From positions 1 to 55,738 of the forward strand of contig JAFQFT010000039.1 in the NCBI GenBank assembly GCA_017398545.1: a stretch of DNA of 55,738 bases, given 5' to 3'. Every line of letters starts with the position of its first letter. Position 1 is the stretch's first letter. Under the pieces are notes generated by a model, which saw only the letters and a program-made list of their open reading frames with translations, searched no databases and had not been told where the DNA came from. Source of the DNA: Bacilli bacterium (GTDB lineage: Bacteria; Bacillota_I; Bacilli_A; ML615J-28; CAG-313). Shown piece after piece: positions 44,201-53,222 of the stretch. Made by a program: the position numbers and the translations under genes.

Positions 44201-47100
44201 TTTAATACATCATTACAAATAATTCCTTTTTCAATTAAATTTAATGAATTAGAATTATTATTAATAATATCATTTGAATATAAATTATTAAATGTAACTT
44301 TATTTGTTAAAACTAATTCTAACATTTTAATAAGAATAGATACATTATTAAAACTAAAATTAATATTTGCGTTAATATAATCTTTAAACTCATTTAATTT
44401 ACCACATAAAAGTCCAAGTTTTTCGTTTAAATCAACTACTAAATCATATAAATGTTCTTTCATTGTAAATAAATAATTAGATATATCAAAAGCATAGAAT
44501 GCAGAATCAGTGTATTCACCATATTGTTGTTTAATAGAATTAAGTTTTATAAAAAGTTCATTAATTTCTTTTAAGTTATTTTCATTTAAATTTAAGAACT
44601 TATTAGAATCAATTTTTAAATCAATTAAATAATCTTCTTTAGAATAATAATTTACAATCGCATCATGTAAAGAATATACAAGTGTTTTAGTATGAATTCG
44701 TTTAATAAAATCATTTAAATAAGAACGATTTTTAGCAAGTTCATTAATTTGTTCATCAAATTCTGAAGGAGATTTTGTATGATCATGAGCAAGTGCTTTT
44801 CCAATTTGATCTAAAACAGCACGTTTATGAGCTTTATGTGAATGAAGTTCTAAACAAAAACATCCAAGATTAATATCATCAATACGCTTTTTAACAACTT
44901 CTAAAGCAGCCATTTTTTCCGCAACAAATAATACAGTTTTACCATTATACATTGCGTTAATAATCATATTAACAATTGTTTGTGATTTACCAGTACCAGG
45001 AGGCCCATCAAGGACAAAACTTTCTCCTTTTGTTGAAAGAGCAATTGCCTTAATTTGTGAACTATCTGCAGATAGTGGAATTGCAAGATCATCTGGATTA
45101 AAATCTTTATCAACATCAAAATTGAATTCTAAGTCGTGTTCAAGTGGAAGTCCTTCAACAAATCCTTTAATAACTTTATTTTCTAAAAGTTGATCTTTTC
45201 TATTATGAATATCTTCCCAAAGAATATAGTTTGCAAAAGAGAAAGTTGATAAGAATACTTTATTATCGTCAACTGCAATCATACATTCAGAAGATGTTTT
45301 TTCTCTAATTGCGTTAAATACAGAAGAAATATTTAAGTTATTAATTTCTCTATCAACATTATATAAAGATTCAAACGAAATATCACAAGTTTGATGTAGG
45401 TATTCTAACACTGTTGTATTGATTGCAATATTATCACTATCAACCATTACTTCATAACCATTAATAGTACGTTTATTCTTACCACGAACAGGAATTAAAA
45501 ATACTGGTGCAACAAGTGATTTTTTTGAATTCTTTGGTGTAAAGTTAATTAAACCAAAACTTAAATATAAATTATTAGATCCTGTTTCTTCAATTGATGA
45601 ATTACCTGCTCTAAATAAAGCTTTTAGTGTTGTATCAGTTGTACAAATTGCGTACACTCCTCTTTTAGCTAAATCATCAATATTAGTTGAATCTTCCCCA
45701 TATTCATAATAAGTATTTGCTGGTAAGACTTTATCGTTTGGATATAAATAAATCTTATCTGTTTTAAGAAGTGTTTCTAACATATTACTTGCACTAGAAT
45801 ATACAAGTTGAGGACTAGAAGGACCAATCTTAAAATTAATTAATTTATTTCTTAAACTTAAATCAAGTAACTTTTTAGACCAGTAATTAAACTTATCAGA
45901 ATTTTCAATGCCTTCATAAACTTCTTGATTTGTATCACTATTCTTTCTTTTTAAATCATCTTGTTCTTCTACTTCCATATTAATAACAAAATTACCATTT
46001 TCATCTCGTTCTAAACTTGGAATTGGACGGAAAATAGTTTTATGACAAGAAAGAACATCTATTGCACAAAAGAAACTACTATAAAGTCTTATATGATCAC
46101 GTGCTTGTTTAGTAGCTGCATTAAAAGTTTGATTACTTGATGCAGTATACATTGTACATTCAACGAGCTCAATCGCAAGGTTATCATTAGCTGATTGATT
46201 AAACACCTTACCAACATCTGTACAAGTCTTTTCTAAGAAACATTCATCATTTAAGAAACATCCTGCAAAAGCATGACCATCAATTAAAATTAGAATAGGA
46301 TTTAAACCAACATTTTCTAAACAAGCACAATATAAAATAGCTAAATCTAAACAAGTACCTAGTTTTTCATTTAATACACTCTTTGGAAGTCTAACACTTT
46401 GGAATAAATTAAAACTTGCAGGTGGATTAGCATAGTTAATACCTATTGATTTTAAAGCATTATATATTGCCATCATTTCTTCACGAACTGAATCAATATC
46501 ATTAGCTTGATAACCAACAAAAGCACTTTCTTTTTTTCTAATCTCAGATAAAACTTTTGTCGCATGTTTAATTACTTCTTTTACTTCATTAATATTAGGA
46601 GTTACGAAACAAGATAACATTTCATAATTATCAATAATATGACTAGATTCATTCATTGGCGTAATAATGATATCAGTAGTTACTTCTTTTAATAAAGTAT
46701 TCTTATCATAAAGTTTAATAAGTAAATTAATAGGAGTAGTCTCAGATATATTATATAGACCTACAGTATCAACTTTAGTCATAATACCTTCAGTAACTTT
46801 AGTAGTTGAATTTTCACTAACTAAACTTAAATAAATATCACTAATACCAATTAAATTATGTGAAAAATTAAACTCTAATCTTAAATCTTTATAAGATTTG
46901 TTTTCTTTATTAGTTATAATAATTGATTCAACTAACGAAAAAGGAGTTTGTTTAAGAGTAGTATTACGAATTTTATAATAAGTATCACACTGATAACATA
47001 AATAATTATACTCTTTTTTAATATTAAGTGTAATATCAATATCATGTTTAATATCATGCTTTCTTATAACATCAAATTCTTCATTTCTAGTTGGTTCCAT
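41287..47100 (-). CDS. Transglutaminase-like/DUF4011/SF1 helicase/REase/DUF3320 giant protein
   Basis: This single 1937-residue polypeptide has an N-terminal part with a transglutaminase-like Cys-His stretch (LGTCLDLAILYCACLENVG at about 244, then IDGHAFAG). A DUF4011-type region follows (about 395-650). An SF1 helicase core has Walker A DGPPGTGKSQ (about 697), DEAS (about 1336), GDPEQMPP and VAVTRS. A long helical insertion lies between the motifs (about 790-1290). A nuclease-like domain with LGIICDGG (about 1672) resembles the MTES_1575/Vsr-type restriction fold, and a DUF3320 C-terminus ends it. Relatives are frequent in accessory DNA and are suspected to act against foreign DNA. It is transcribed alone. 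Confidence 0.87.
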   Translation of the reverse strand: MEPTRNEEFDVIRKHDIKHDIDITLNIKKEYNYLCYQCDTYYKIRNTTLKQTPFSLVESIIITNKENKSYKDLRLEFNFSHNLIGISDIYLSLVSENSTTKVTEGIMTKVDTVGLYNISETTPINLLIKLYDKNTLLKEVTTDIIITPMNESSHIIDNYEMLSCFVTPNINEVKEVIKHATKVLSEIRKKESAFVGYQANDIDSVREEMMAIYNALKSIGINYANPPASFNLFQSVRLPKSVLNEKLGTCLDLAILYCACLENVGLNPILILIDGHAFAGCFLNDECFLEKTCTDVGKVFNQSANDNLAIELVECTMYTASSNQTFNAATKQARDHIRLYSSFFCAIDVLSCHKTIFRPIPSLERDENGNFVINMEVEEQDDLKRKNSDTNQEVYEGIENSDKFNYWSKKLLDLSLRNKLINFKIGPSSPQLVYSSASNMLETLLKTDKIYLYPNDKVLPANTYYEYGEDSTNIDDLAKRGVYAICTTDTTLKALFRAGNSSIEETGSNNLYLSFGLINFTPKNSKKSLVAPVFLIPVRGKNKRTINGYEVMVDSDNIAINTTVLEYLHQTCDISFESLYNVDREINNLNISSVFNAIREKTSSECMIAVDDNKVFLSTFSFANYILWEDIHNRKDQLLENKVIKGFVEGLPLEHDLEFNFDVDKDFNPDDLAIPLSADSSQIKAIALSTKGESFVLDGPPGTGKSQTIVNMIINAMYNGKTVLFVAEKMAALEVVKKRIDDINLGCFCLELHSHKAHKRAVLDQIGKALAHDHTKSPSEFDEQINELAKNRSYLNDFIKRIHTKTLVYSLHDAIVNYYSKEDYLIDLKIDSNKFLNLNENNLKEINELFIKLNSIKQQYGEYTDSAFYAFDISNYLFTMKEHLYDLVVDLNEKLGLLCGKLNEFKDYINANINFSFNNVSILIKMLELVLTNKVTFNNLYSNDIINNNSNSLNLIEKGIICNDVLKDLEKLYHKDVLNINANELLTKLNNSNFLTKIFIQSNIKKTLKSYLKNISYKINNFDLTTTLEKVLKYQLNEKYINENNSFLKALFGDKYKELSSNFSLMKEYYNNTYLFKQYLDKLTYQNDLDDNLFNIITSFKVMNNEINNDDHRKYKLQKVVEVYNAYLVSETNLVNDFELNINKFVFKEDNNAYEIYKSIVYKMVNEINKFEGISLYNKSFIELSNVLFPIEFITYYKEGKCSLNDLLNHFIASHNYALINEYFKDYYFIEFNGLLFDNAIRKYNELLDQYTELIITETASKITKNYPVNNFGYAKSTAIYGLQKCIKNGGHKTTIRNILIEYGKLIRQICPCFLMSPMSAAQYLSLDSEKFDLVIFDEASQIPTCEAIGAISRGKSLIVAGDPEQMPPTTFFQTVIGNNEIAEIGSNFDDLESLLDDCLALGMRRNRLLWHYRSTHESLIAFSNNMFYDHSLYTFPSPDNSFRRVSYEYVGGVYDSGINEKEADAIVKEVVRRFKDPELSKQSIGIITFNMKQQELILEKINDLFEANPKFNEINEANKDKLFVKNLENVQGDERDVILFSVGFGFNKDKKFHLHFGPLSLEKGERRLNVAVTRSKVEMKVYASIHGNDINTFKTKNKGAEVLREFLIYAEHGMSCLIMENAHQVISYVGIERELQEELLKRGIDSDILVGDSKLKLNLCVKDMNGNYVLGIICDGGVNAQDSTCRDRNCVQIRTLQRLDWNIINIYSIDYIKNKEQVLDLIIEAINKKNQIIEVIDDPIDVVFEKDIVEVYKRAKTYEKYPFRIHFSYDAMVDEYIQNGIVQELTKIIDFEGPIAYTLLLERFKELVNVSKAGARVKRLFDKHLTAINREKKLELSQAIYFPKDKKEKNIDYYRISNNSQRDITEIPACEIKVAMKDILEVQGSVKYDDFAHILGNFFGVKVLTQATLDKLSKLIKYVVLNSSEFIIKDNYVKLK

Positions 47101-47133
47101 TGTTAGTCCCTCCTTAATAAATATAGTAAAATT

Positions 47134-47162
47134 ATTATATCAAATATTTATAAGAAATGCAA
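47134..47162 (-). promoter_or_regulatory. Promoter of the giant helicase gene
   Basis: On the minus strand TTGCAT (47162-47157), 17 bases, TATAAT (47139-47134), then GGAGGG ahead of the start. Confidence 0.8.
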
Positions 47163-47188
47163 TACTTGATATGAAAAAATAAAGGGGC

Positions 47189-47228
47189 AAAAAAGTACTT
47201 AAAACATATGTGCTTTAAGTACTTTTTT
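47189..47228 (-). terminator. Terminator of the GGGtGRT operon
   Basis: Stem aaaaaagtacttaaa/tttaagtactttttt (15 bp) with a 10-base loop, 23 bases after the stop; T run on the minus strand. Confidence 0.88.
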
Positions 47229-47250
47229 ATTTAAATCATTTTTAATAAAA

Positions 47251-48252
47251 TTATTTATTTAAACTTTGAGAAATTGCAACTGCAACAGCTACTGTAGCAC
47301 CAACCATAGGGTTGTTACCCATACCGATTAATCCCATCATTTCTACGTGAGCAGGAACTGAAGATGAACCAGCAAATTGAGCATCTGAGTGCATTCTTCC
47401 TAGTGTATCAGTGAATCCATAAGAAGCAGGACCTGCAGCCATGTTATCTGGGTGAAGAGTTCTACCAGTTCCACCACCTGAAGCTACTGAGAAGTAAGGT
47501 TTACCAGCAAGTACTCTTTCTTTCTTATAAGTACCAGCTACTGGATGTTGGAAACGAGTTGGGTTAGTTGAGTTACCTGTGATAGATACATCTACGTTTT
47601 CATGCCACATAATTGCAACACCTTCACGTACATCATCAGCACCATAACAACGAACCTTTCCACGGTCACCATCTGAATATGGAGTAACTTTAGTTTCTTT
47701 TAATTCACCAGTTTTATAATCAAATTCAGTTTCAACAAGTGTAAAACCATTGATTCTTGAAATGATTTTAGCAGCATCTTTACCAAGACCGTTAAGGATT
47801 ACTCTTAATGGTTCTTTTCTAACTTTATTAGCTGTTTTTGCAATACCGATAGCACCTTCAGCAGCAGCGAATGATTCGTGACCTGCAAGGAATGCGAAAC
47901 ATTTAGTTTCTTCAGATAATAACATTGCACCTAGGTTACCATGACCTAAACCAACTTTTCTATCATCTGCAACAGATCCAGGAATACAGAATGATTGTAA
48001 ACCTACACCAATCCATTTAGCAGCTTCAGCAGCATCTTTAGCTTTATTCTTAAGAGCAAGTGCAGCACCAACTACATAAGCCCATGCAGCATTTTCAAAA
48101 CAGATAGGTTGAATACCTTTAGTAATACCATAAGCATCAACACCAGCAGCATCACAAATTGCTTTTGCTTCTTCAATGTCTTTGATACCATTTTCATTTA
48201 AACATTTATTGATTTGATCAATTCTTCTTTCATAACTTTCAAATAATGCCAT
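47251..48252 (-). CDS. GGGtGRT protein
   Basis: This 333-residue protein contains the eponymous motif in SVASGGGTGRTLHPDNMAAG (about 257-276), the Pfam family named GGGtGRT. It is abundant in anaerobic gut bacteria and, to my knowledge, has no assigned function. Other conserved-looking features are SVDDR-like VADDRKVGLGHGNLGAM, FLAGHESFAAAEG and a Gly-rich C-terminus MGLIGMGNNPMVGAT. No signal peptide is present. It follows the scaffold-like partner by 12 bases and shares its promoter and terminator. Codon use looks optimised (GGT, GCA), fitting a highly expressed gene. Confidence 0.9.
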   Translation of the reverse strand: MALFESYERRIDQINKCLNENGIKDIEEAKAICDAAGVDAYGITKGIQPICFENAAWAYVVGAALALKNKAKDAAEAAKWIGVGLQSFCIPGSVADDRKVGLGHGNLGAMLLSEETKCFAFLAGHESFAAAEGAIGIAKTANKVRKEPLRVILNGLGKDAAKIISRINGFTLVETEFDYKTGELKETKVTPYSDGDRGKVRCYGADDVREGVAIMWHENVDVSITGNSTNPTRFQHPVAGTYKKERVLAGKPYFSVASGGGTGRTLHPDNMAAGPASYGFTDTLGRMHSDAQFAGSSSVPAHVEMMGLIGMGNNPMVGATVAVAVAISQSLNK

Positions 48253-48264
48253 TATAGTATCCTC

Positions 48265-48966
48265 CTATTCTTCACGTGGGTCAATGTATTTAGCAGCATC
48301 TGCAAATCTACCATATGTACCCATTGATTTTTTAATTGCTTCATCAGCATTAATACCTTTCTTTAAGAAATCAGTAAATTTACCTAAAGATAAGTATTCA
48401 TAACCGATAATTTCGTTATTTGCATCAAGCGCAAGTCTTGTAATATATCCTTCTGCAAGTTCAAGATATCTTGGTCCTTTAGCAAGTGTTGAATAAGCTG
48501 TACCAACTTGGCTTCTTAAACCTTTACCTAAGTCTTCTAGACCAGCACCAATGTGTAAGCCACCTTCAGAGAATGCTGATTGGCTACGACCATAAACGAT
48601 TTGTAAGAATAATTCACGCATTGCAGTATTGATAGCATCACATACTAAGTCTGTATTTAATGCTTCTAATACAGTTTTTCCAACTAATGCTTCAGATGCC
48701 ATAGCAGCTGAGTGAGTCATACCAGAACAACCAATAGTTTCAACTAATGCTTCTTGAATGATTCCACCTTTAACGTTTAATGATAATTTACATGCACCTT
48801 GTTGAGGAGCACACCAACCTACACCATGAGTAAAACCGTTGATGTCTTCGATTTTACGAGAATATGTCCATTCACCTTCTTGAGGAATTGGAGCACAACC
48901 ATGGCTAGCACCCACTTTAACAGGGCACATTGCTTTAACTTGACTTGTGTAATTCATGTTATCCAT
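48265..48966 (-). CDS. Iron-sulfur scaffold-like (NifU-related) partner of GGGtGRT
   Basis: This 233-residue protein has ACKLSLNVKGG-type and VETIGCSGMTHSAAMASEALVGK stretches resembling the IscU/NifU N-terminal fold, where a cysteine in GCSG-type context binds a cluster. Further cysteines are in VKAMCPVKVGASHGCAP and WCAPQQGACK. Such proteins are commonly annotated as iron-sulfur cluster assembly scaffold next to GGGtGRT. AAAGGA lies ten bases before ATG 48966. It is the first gene of a strict two-gene operon. Confidence 0.85.
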   Translation of the reverse strand: MDNMNYTSQVKAMCPVKVGASHGCAPIPQEGEWTYSRKIEDINGFTHGVGWCAPQQGACKLSLNVKGGIIQEALVETIGCSGMTHSAAMASEALVGKTVLEALNTDLVCDAINTAMRELFLQIVYGRSQSAFSEGGLHIGAGLEDLGKGLRSQVGTAYSTLAKGPRYLELAEGYITRLALDANNEIIGYEYLSLGKFTDFLKKGINADEAIKKSMGTYGRFADAAKYIDPREE

Positions 48967-49000
48967 ATTATTTAAATCCTTTCAATTTATTTCCTTTATT

Positions 49001-49029
49001 ATTATACTACATTTTTTAAATTATTTCAA
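49001..49029 (-). promoter_or_regulatory. Promoter of the GGGtGRT operon
   Basis: On the minus strand TTGAAA (49029-49024), 17 bases, TATAAT (49006-49001), 35 bases before the first start codon. Confidence 0.82.
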
Positions 49030-49046
49030 AAAATAAGTATTAAAGC

Positions 49047-50579
49047 CTATTTATAATTTTTAATCATGCTCTTACCTGACATTTCTACTGGTTTAGTAAT
49101 ACCAAGAAGTTCTAATAATGTAGGAGCAATATCACCTAAATTACCTGTTTCATGAAGTTCAACATTTTCTTTTGTAATTAAGAATGGAACAGGTGCAGTT
49201 GTATGAGCTGAGAATGGATTTCCATTTTCATCAAAGATACAATCAGCATTTCCGTGGTCTGCTGTTAAAATAATTGTACCACCAACTTTTTCTACTGCTT
49301 CTGCAACCTTACCAACACATTCATCAACTACTTCAACAGCTTTAATAGCAGCATCATAAACTGTAGTATGACCAACCATATCACAGTTAGCATAGTTAAG
49401 AATAATCGTATCATATTTTTCAGATTTAATAGCTTCAAGTACTTTTTCAGTTACTTCATAAGCACTCATTTCAGGTTGTAAATCATAAGTAGCAACCTTT
49501 GGAGATGCAACTAAAATTCTATCAGCACCAGGTAATTCTTTATCAACACCACCATCAAAGAAGAATGTTACATGAGCATATTTTTCAGTTTCTGCAATTC
49601 TAAGTTGTTTTAGACCATTTGCAGCAATAACTTCACCATAAATATTATCTAACTTTTGAACACCAAATGCTACATCGCCTTTAACTTTATCAGAATATAA
49701 CATCATTTGAACAAAGCATAAATTCTTAAATTCAGTATAATTTTCTAAGTTACCTTTATCAGACTTAGCTTCTGTTGGATTAGTAAGTGCGATACTCATT
49801 TGAATAGCACGGTCTGGACGGAAGTTTGCAAAAATAACTGAGTCATTTTCTTTAATAATGGCTTTATCACATACGATATAAGGTACAACAAACTCATCAA
49901 TTACATCTTCAGCATATGATTCATCAATACCTCCAAGTAAATCTTTAACAGGAGCTTTACCATAAACAAGCGCATCATATGCAAGTTGAATACGGTTGTA
50001 GTTCTTATCTCTATCCATTGCATAGTATCTTCCTGAAACAACACCAAGTTCAACACCTGGAATACGAGCAGAATCTAGTTTTGCTAAAAATTCTTTTGCT
50101 GATTGAGGTGGTACATCACGTCCATCTAAGAATGAGTGAACATATACATTTTTAACACCAGCTTTTTTAGCTTCATTCATTAAATAAATGATATGATCGA
50201 TATGAGAGTGTACACCACCATCACTCATAAGACCCATAATATGTAAATCAGAATTATTATTAATAGCATGTTTAATTGCTTTATCAATAGCAGGCATTGA
50301 AAGTAATGTATTTTCACGACATGCAATATTAACTCTAGTTAATGATTGGAATACAACACGTCCTGCACCAATATTCATATGACCTACTTCACTATTACCC
50401 ATTTGACCATCAGGAAGACCTACTGCTTCACCAGATGCTTCAATTAAAGTATTAGGATATTTCTTAAATAATTTATCAAGATTAGGTTTTTTAGCATTTG
50501 CAATAGCATTACCTTCTACTACATTTCTAATTCCATAACCATCCATAATGACAAGCATTGCTAATTTTTTTGTACTCAT
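49047..50579 (-). CDS. gpmI: 2,3-bisphosphoglycerate-independent phosphoglycerate mutase
   Basis: This 510-residue metal-dependent enzyme interconverts 3- and 2-phosphoglycerate. It shows VIMDGYG at the start, the catalytic serine in GQMGNSEVGHMNIGAGR, SDGGVHSHIDH, FLDGRDVPP, NFRPDRA and the C-terminal metal site NYANCDMVGH and TADHGNAD. I choose ATG 50579 (MSTKKLAM); the longer TTG frame would include its own Shine-Dalgarno site AAGGAG as coding sequence. It completes glycolysis with eno in this window. Confidence 0.97.
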   Translation of the reverse strand: MSTKKLAMLVIMDGYGIRNVVEGNAIANAKKPNLDKLFKKYPNTLIEASGEAVGLPDGQMGNSEVGHMNIGAGRVVFQSLTRVNIACRENTLLSMPAIDKAIKHAINNNSDLHIMGLMSDGGVHSHIDHIIYLMNEAKKAGVKNVYVHSFLDGRDVPPQSAKEFLAKLDSARIPGVELGVVSGRYYAMDRDKNYNRIQLAYDALVYGKAPVKDLLGGIDESYAEDVIDEFVVPYIVCDKAIIKENDSVIFANFRPDRAIQMSIALTNPTEAKSDKGNLENYTEFKNLCFVQMMLYSDKVKGDVAFGVQKLDNIYGEVIAANGLKQLRIAETEKYAHVTFFFDGGVDKELPGADRILVASPKVATYDLQPEMSAYEVTEKVLEAIKSEKYDTIILNYANCDMVGHTTVYDAAIKAVEVVDECVGKVAEAVEKVGGTIILTADHGNADCIFDENGNPFSAHTTAPVPFLITKENVELHETGNLGDIAPTLLELLGITKPVEMSGKSMIKNYK

Positions 50580-50678
50580 AAGTTTTCTCCTTATCAATTT
50601 TTAATATATTTATAACCTTATTTATTATATCAAAAATTATAAAATATTTCAAGTTGAAAGTATTGTAATATTAAAAAG

Positions 50679-50701
50679 GTATTGATATCAAAATCAATAC
50701 C
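50679..50701 (-). terminator. Terminator of the TrkA-C membrane protein gene
   Basis: Stem ggtattgat/atcaatacc with a 5-base loop; T run on the minus strand. Confidence 0.83.
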
Positions 50702-50709
50702 CAATTTTA

Positions 50710-51696
50710 TTAATATAAGAATACATTTTTAATTGCTAGATAAGGCCCAAATAATACTATTTTATCTCCTTTCAATATTATAGTATCTTTATCTACTTCT
50801 ATAATTTCTTCGTTTCTTTTAATGAAAATAATATTTATTCCAAATCGTTCTTTTATTCCACTATTATATAAAGTCTTTTCTGAAAGAACTAACGGAACTT
50901 CATTAATTTTTACTTCAACCATAGCTTGAGAAGAATAATTATCTATTAAATCTATTTCGTTAAAACGCTCGTTTTTCTCTTCAATATATTCTTCTTTATG
51001 AAGAACATTAGAAAATAATTCTTTAATTTTATTATATTGACCATAAACTAAAATAACATCATTTTCTTGAACTAATGTATTTCTCGTAATTTCAATTTGA
51101 CGTTTATTTCTTTTAATAGATAAAATATTAATATCATGAGTAACTTTAATTTTACTTTCATGAATAGTTTTATTTTTTAAGAAATTAGGCATTTTGTGGA
51201 TATATATTTCTACAATAGAATAACTACCAAAATTTTCTACAATTGTAATTACATTATCTTTACTAGCAACATTAATAAAATATTTAACAAAACCTTGAAT
51301 TAATTTTGAGATTAAATTTTTAATTGGTTTTAATTGCGTGAAAATAATTAATGACAAGAAAACTCCTACAATTACTAAACAAATAATATATGTTTGGTTT
51401 TCATGCTCTAGACTAAATGAACTAATCATACTAACTATTAAAGAAACGATAATTACTGAAAAGAAATTACCAGTTATCATACAAGCCAAAGAAATTCTTC
51501 TTCTAAACTTATTATTAGTTATTGTTTCACTTTCAGAAGTGGTATAACCACAATTAGTAAACAAAGATATTCCTTGATAGTTAGCAATATTTTCAGGAAG
51601 ACCTGTTATTTGAAGTAATACTGAATAAATTTTTATTGCGATAATGTATATGATGATTACTATAATAATTAATATTATTGATAATTCTAGTGTCAT
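50710..51696 (-). CDS. Membrane protein with two TrkA-C (RCK_C) domains
   Basis: From ATG 51696 (MTLELSIILI) the protein has 328 residues: one hydrophobic helix at the N-terminus (about 3-22), two helices (about 68-93 and 105-125), then two consecutive RCK_C domains (about 160-225, ending ENDVILVYGQ, and about 250-320, ending KGDKIVLFGPY). RCK_C domains bind small ligands such as cyclic dinucleotides and gate transporters. The helix content looks too small for a full channel, so it may regulate or be a reduced transporter. AAGGAG precedes the start, one base after the YbaK-like stop. Confidence 0.75.
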   Translation of the reverse strand: MTLELSIILIIIVIIIYIIAIKIYSVLLQITGLPENIANYQGISLFTNCGYTTSESETITNNKFRRRISLACMITGNFFSVIIVSLIVSMISSFSLEHENQTYIICLVIVGVFLSLIIFTQLKPIKNLISKLIQGFVKYFINVASKDNVITIVENFGSYSIVEIYIHKMPNFLKNKTIHESKIKVTHDINILSIKRNKRQIEITRNTLVQENDVILVYGQYNKIKELFSNVLHKEEYIEEKNERFNEIDLIDNYSSQAMVEVKINEVPLVLSEKTLYNSGIKERFGINIIFIKRNEEIIEVDKDTIILKGDKIVLFGPYLAIKNVFLY

Positions 51697-51697
51697 T

Positions 51698-52171
51698 TTA
51701 TAATTCTCCTTCTTTACAAACATCAACCCATTTAATATATTTTGATGCTTTTTCTAACTCATTAATTAATAGTTTAACTGCAGTATTGCTTGTACCACAT
51801 GCTGGATAAACATATTCATATTTTTTTAATGATAAGTCTAAATATACTCTTACATTATTATTAATACCAAATGGACATACACCACCAGATTTATGCCCGA
51901 TATATTCTTCTACTTGATTAAATGAAATCATTTTAGCTTTAACTTTGAATTCTTCTTTATATTTATGATTATCAATTTTTTTATCTCCTGCTACAACTAC
52001 TAAGATAGGATTATCATTTACAATGAATGATAATGATTTTGCAATTTCTCCTTCAGTTACACCAAGGGCTAATGCTGCGAGTGCTACAGTTGCAGTTGAT
52101 TCATTAAATTCTATTATTCTAGATTCTAAATTAAATTTTTCTAAATGTTGTTTTGCTTTAATAAACGACAT
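51698..52171 (-). CDS. YbaK/EbsC-type aminoacyl-tRNA deacylase
   Basis: This 157-residue protein has the family's EGEIAKSLSFI with the key lysine (about residue 45), VVVAGDKKID and GGVCPFG. The family hydrolyses mischarged tRNA such as Cys-tRNA(Pro) or Ala-tRNA(Pro) in trans. It is free-standing, not fused to ProRS. It is coupled to the TrkA-C gene that follows. Confidence 0.9.
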   Translation of the reverse strand: MSFIKAKQHLEKFNLESRIIEFNESTATVALAALALGVTEGEIAKSLSFIVNDNPILVVVAGDKKIDNHKYKEEFKVKAKMISFNQVEEYIGHKSGGVCPFGINNNVRVYLDLSLKKYEYVYPACGTSNTAVKLLINELEKASKYIKWVDVCKEGEL

Positions 52172-52237
52172 AGTCCACCTCTTAATTATTATTAGTATAT
52201 CAAATTATTTTTAAAAACAGATAAAAACTAAAACAAA

Positions 52238-52275
52238 AAAATAGGTTTTTGTATTTTTTTACAGAAACCTATTTT
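52238..52275 (-). terminator. Terminator of the YwaF-like gene
   Basis: Stem aaaataggttt/aaacctatttt with a T run on the minus strand. Confidence 0.82.
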
Positions 52276-52295
52276 ATTAGTTTTTTGAATTTTTC

Positions 52296-53090
52296 CTACA
52301 TAGCAACTTCTTTTTTACTTTTTTTATTATATAAATAGACTACTAAATAATAAACTCCATAAATAACTAAGCAAGATAAATATATGGCTAACATTACTGT
52401 GTATGGATTTAAATTCTCTGGAACAAAATCAAACACTGGATCTTTTATAAACAACCAGTTATAATCATGATTACTTGAAGAATAAATTGCATTACCAAAA
52501 GCAGCCCATAAAGTTATACCTACGACAAAAATTGCTTCTTTGTAACACTTCTTAATATCTAGTTTATAATCTTCTAAACATAGACTCAAAATACCATATG
52601 CAAATACTAATCCATGATACATAAATAATTGAACAATTTCATAAGAAAATGCAGAACAATCTGTATCTAGAGCACTACCAGGATATACTAACCACATCAG
52701 TGGAGCTACAATCGATAAAACTGCAATTGGTGTTTTAATAACATTTTTATACTTAGAATATCTTGAAAACATTATAAGCGGACAAAGAACTGTACAAATA
52801 TGAAATGGAAACTTATCAAGAATTAACTCACCATTCTCATCCATAGTCCCACCATTAAAAAATGGTTGAAAGAAAAAATCTAATAAATAACATAACAATA
52901 CTAATATTGCAAATATATTAACAATCTTTTCTTTCTTTTCTATATCTTTCTTAAAATATAAAAAAACAAATAGTGATATTATTAATACTATAACTGCTAA
53001 ATATGCAAAATGAAGCGGTGAAAAAAGTGATATTTTTGTAAACTCATTTGCAGGTTTTTCACTAAATATTTTTAGAAAAAATTCTCTCAT
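52296..53090 (-). CDS. YwaF/TIGR02206-family integral membrane protein
   Basis: From ATG 53090 (MREFFLKIF) the protein has 264 residues with about seven membrane helices and the family landmarks SLFSPLHFAYLAV, FPFHICTVLCPLIMF and VYPGSALDTDC. It is a TMEM164-like membrane protein of unknown activity in bacteria. AAGGAGG lies eight bases before this ATG, so the longer frame from 53129 is not used. The gene is transcribed alone. Confidence 0.85.
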   Translation of the reverse strand: MREFFLKIFSEKPANEFTKISLFSPLHFAYLAVIVLIISLFVFLYFKKDIEKKEKIVNIFAILVLLCYLLDFFFQPFFNGGTMDENGELILDKFPFHICTVLCPLIMFSRYSKYKNVIKTPIAVLSIVAPLMWLVYPGSALDTDCSAFSYEIVQLFMYHGLVFAYGILSLCLEDYKLDIKKCYKEAIFVVGITLWAAFGNAIYSSSNHDYNWLFIKDPVFDFVPENLNPYTVMLAIYLSCLVIYGVYYLVVYLYNKKSKKEVAM

Positions 53091-53192
53091 AGAACTTTCC
53101 TCCTTAATAATTACACCATTAATATACAAAAATTTACTTAGTTTTACAATACCAATTTAATTAGAAAACATTTTTTCCCCTTTTAAATGCAC

Positions 53193-53221
53193 AAATGAGC
53201 CTTTTTTAAAAAGGCTCATTT
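53193..53221 (-). terminator. Hairpin after the flavin reductase-like gene
   Basis: Stem aaatgagcctt/aaggctcattt, two bases after the stop. The T tract on the minus strand is weak. Confidence 0.65.
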
Positions 53222-53222
53222 T

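Noticed and set aside
50580-50597. TTG start for gpmI
   Set aside because: The extension would encode its own Shine-Dalgarno site; ATG 50579 is correctly placed.
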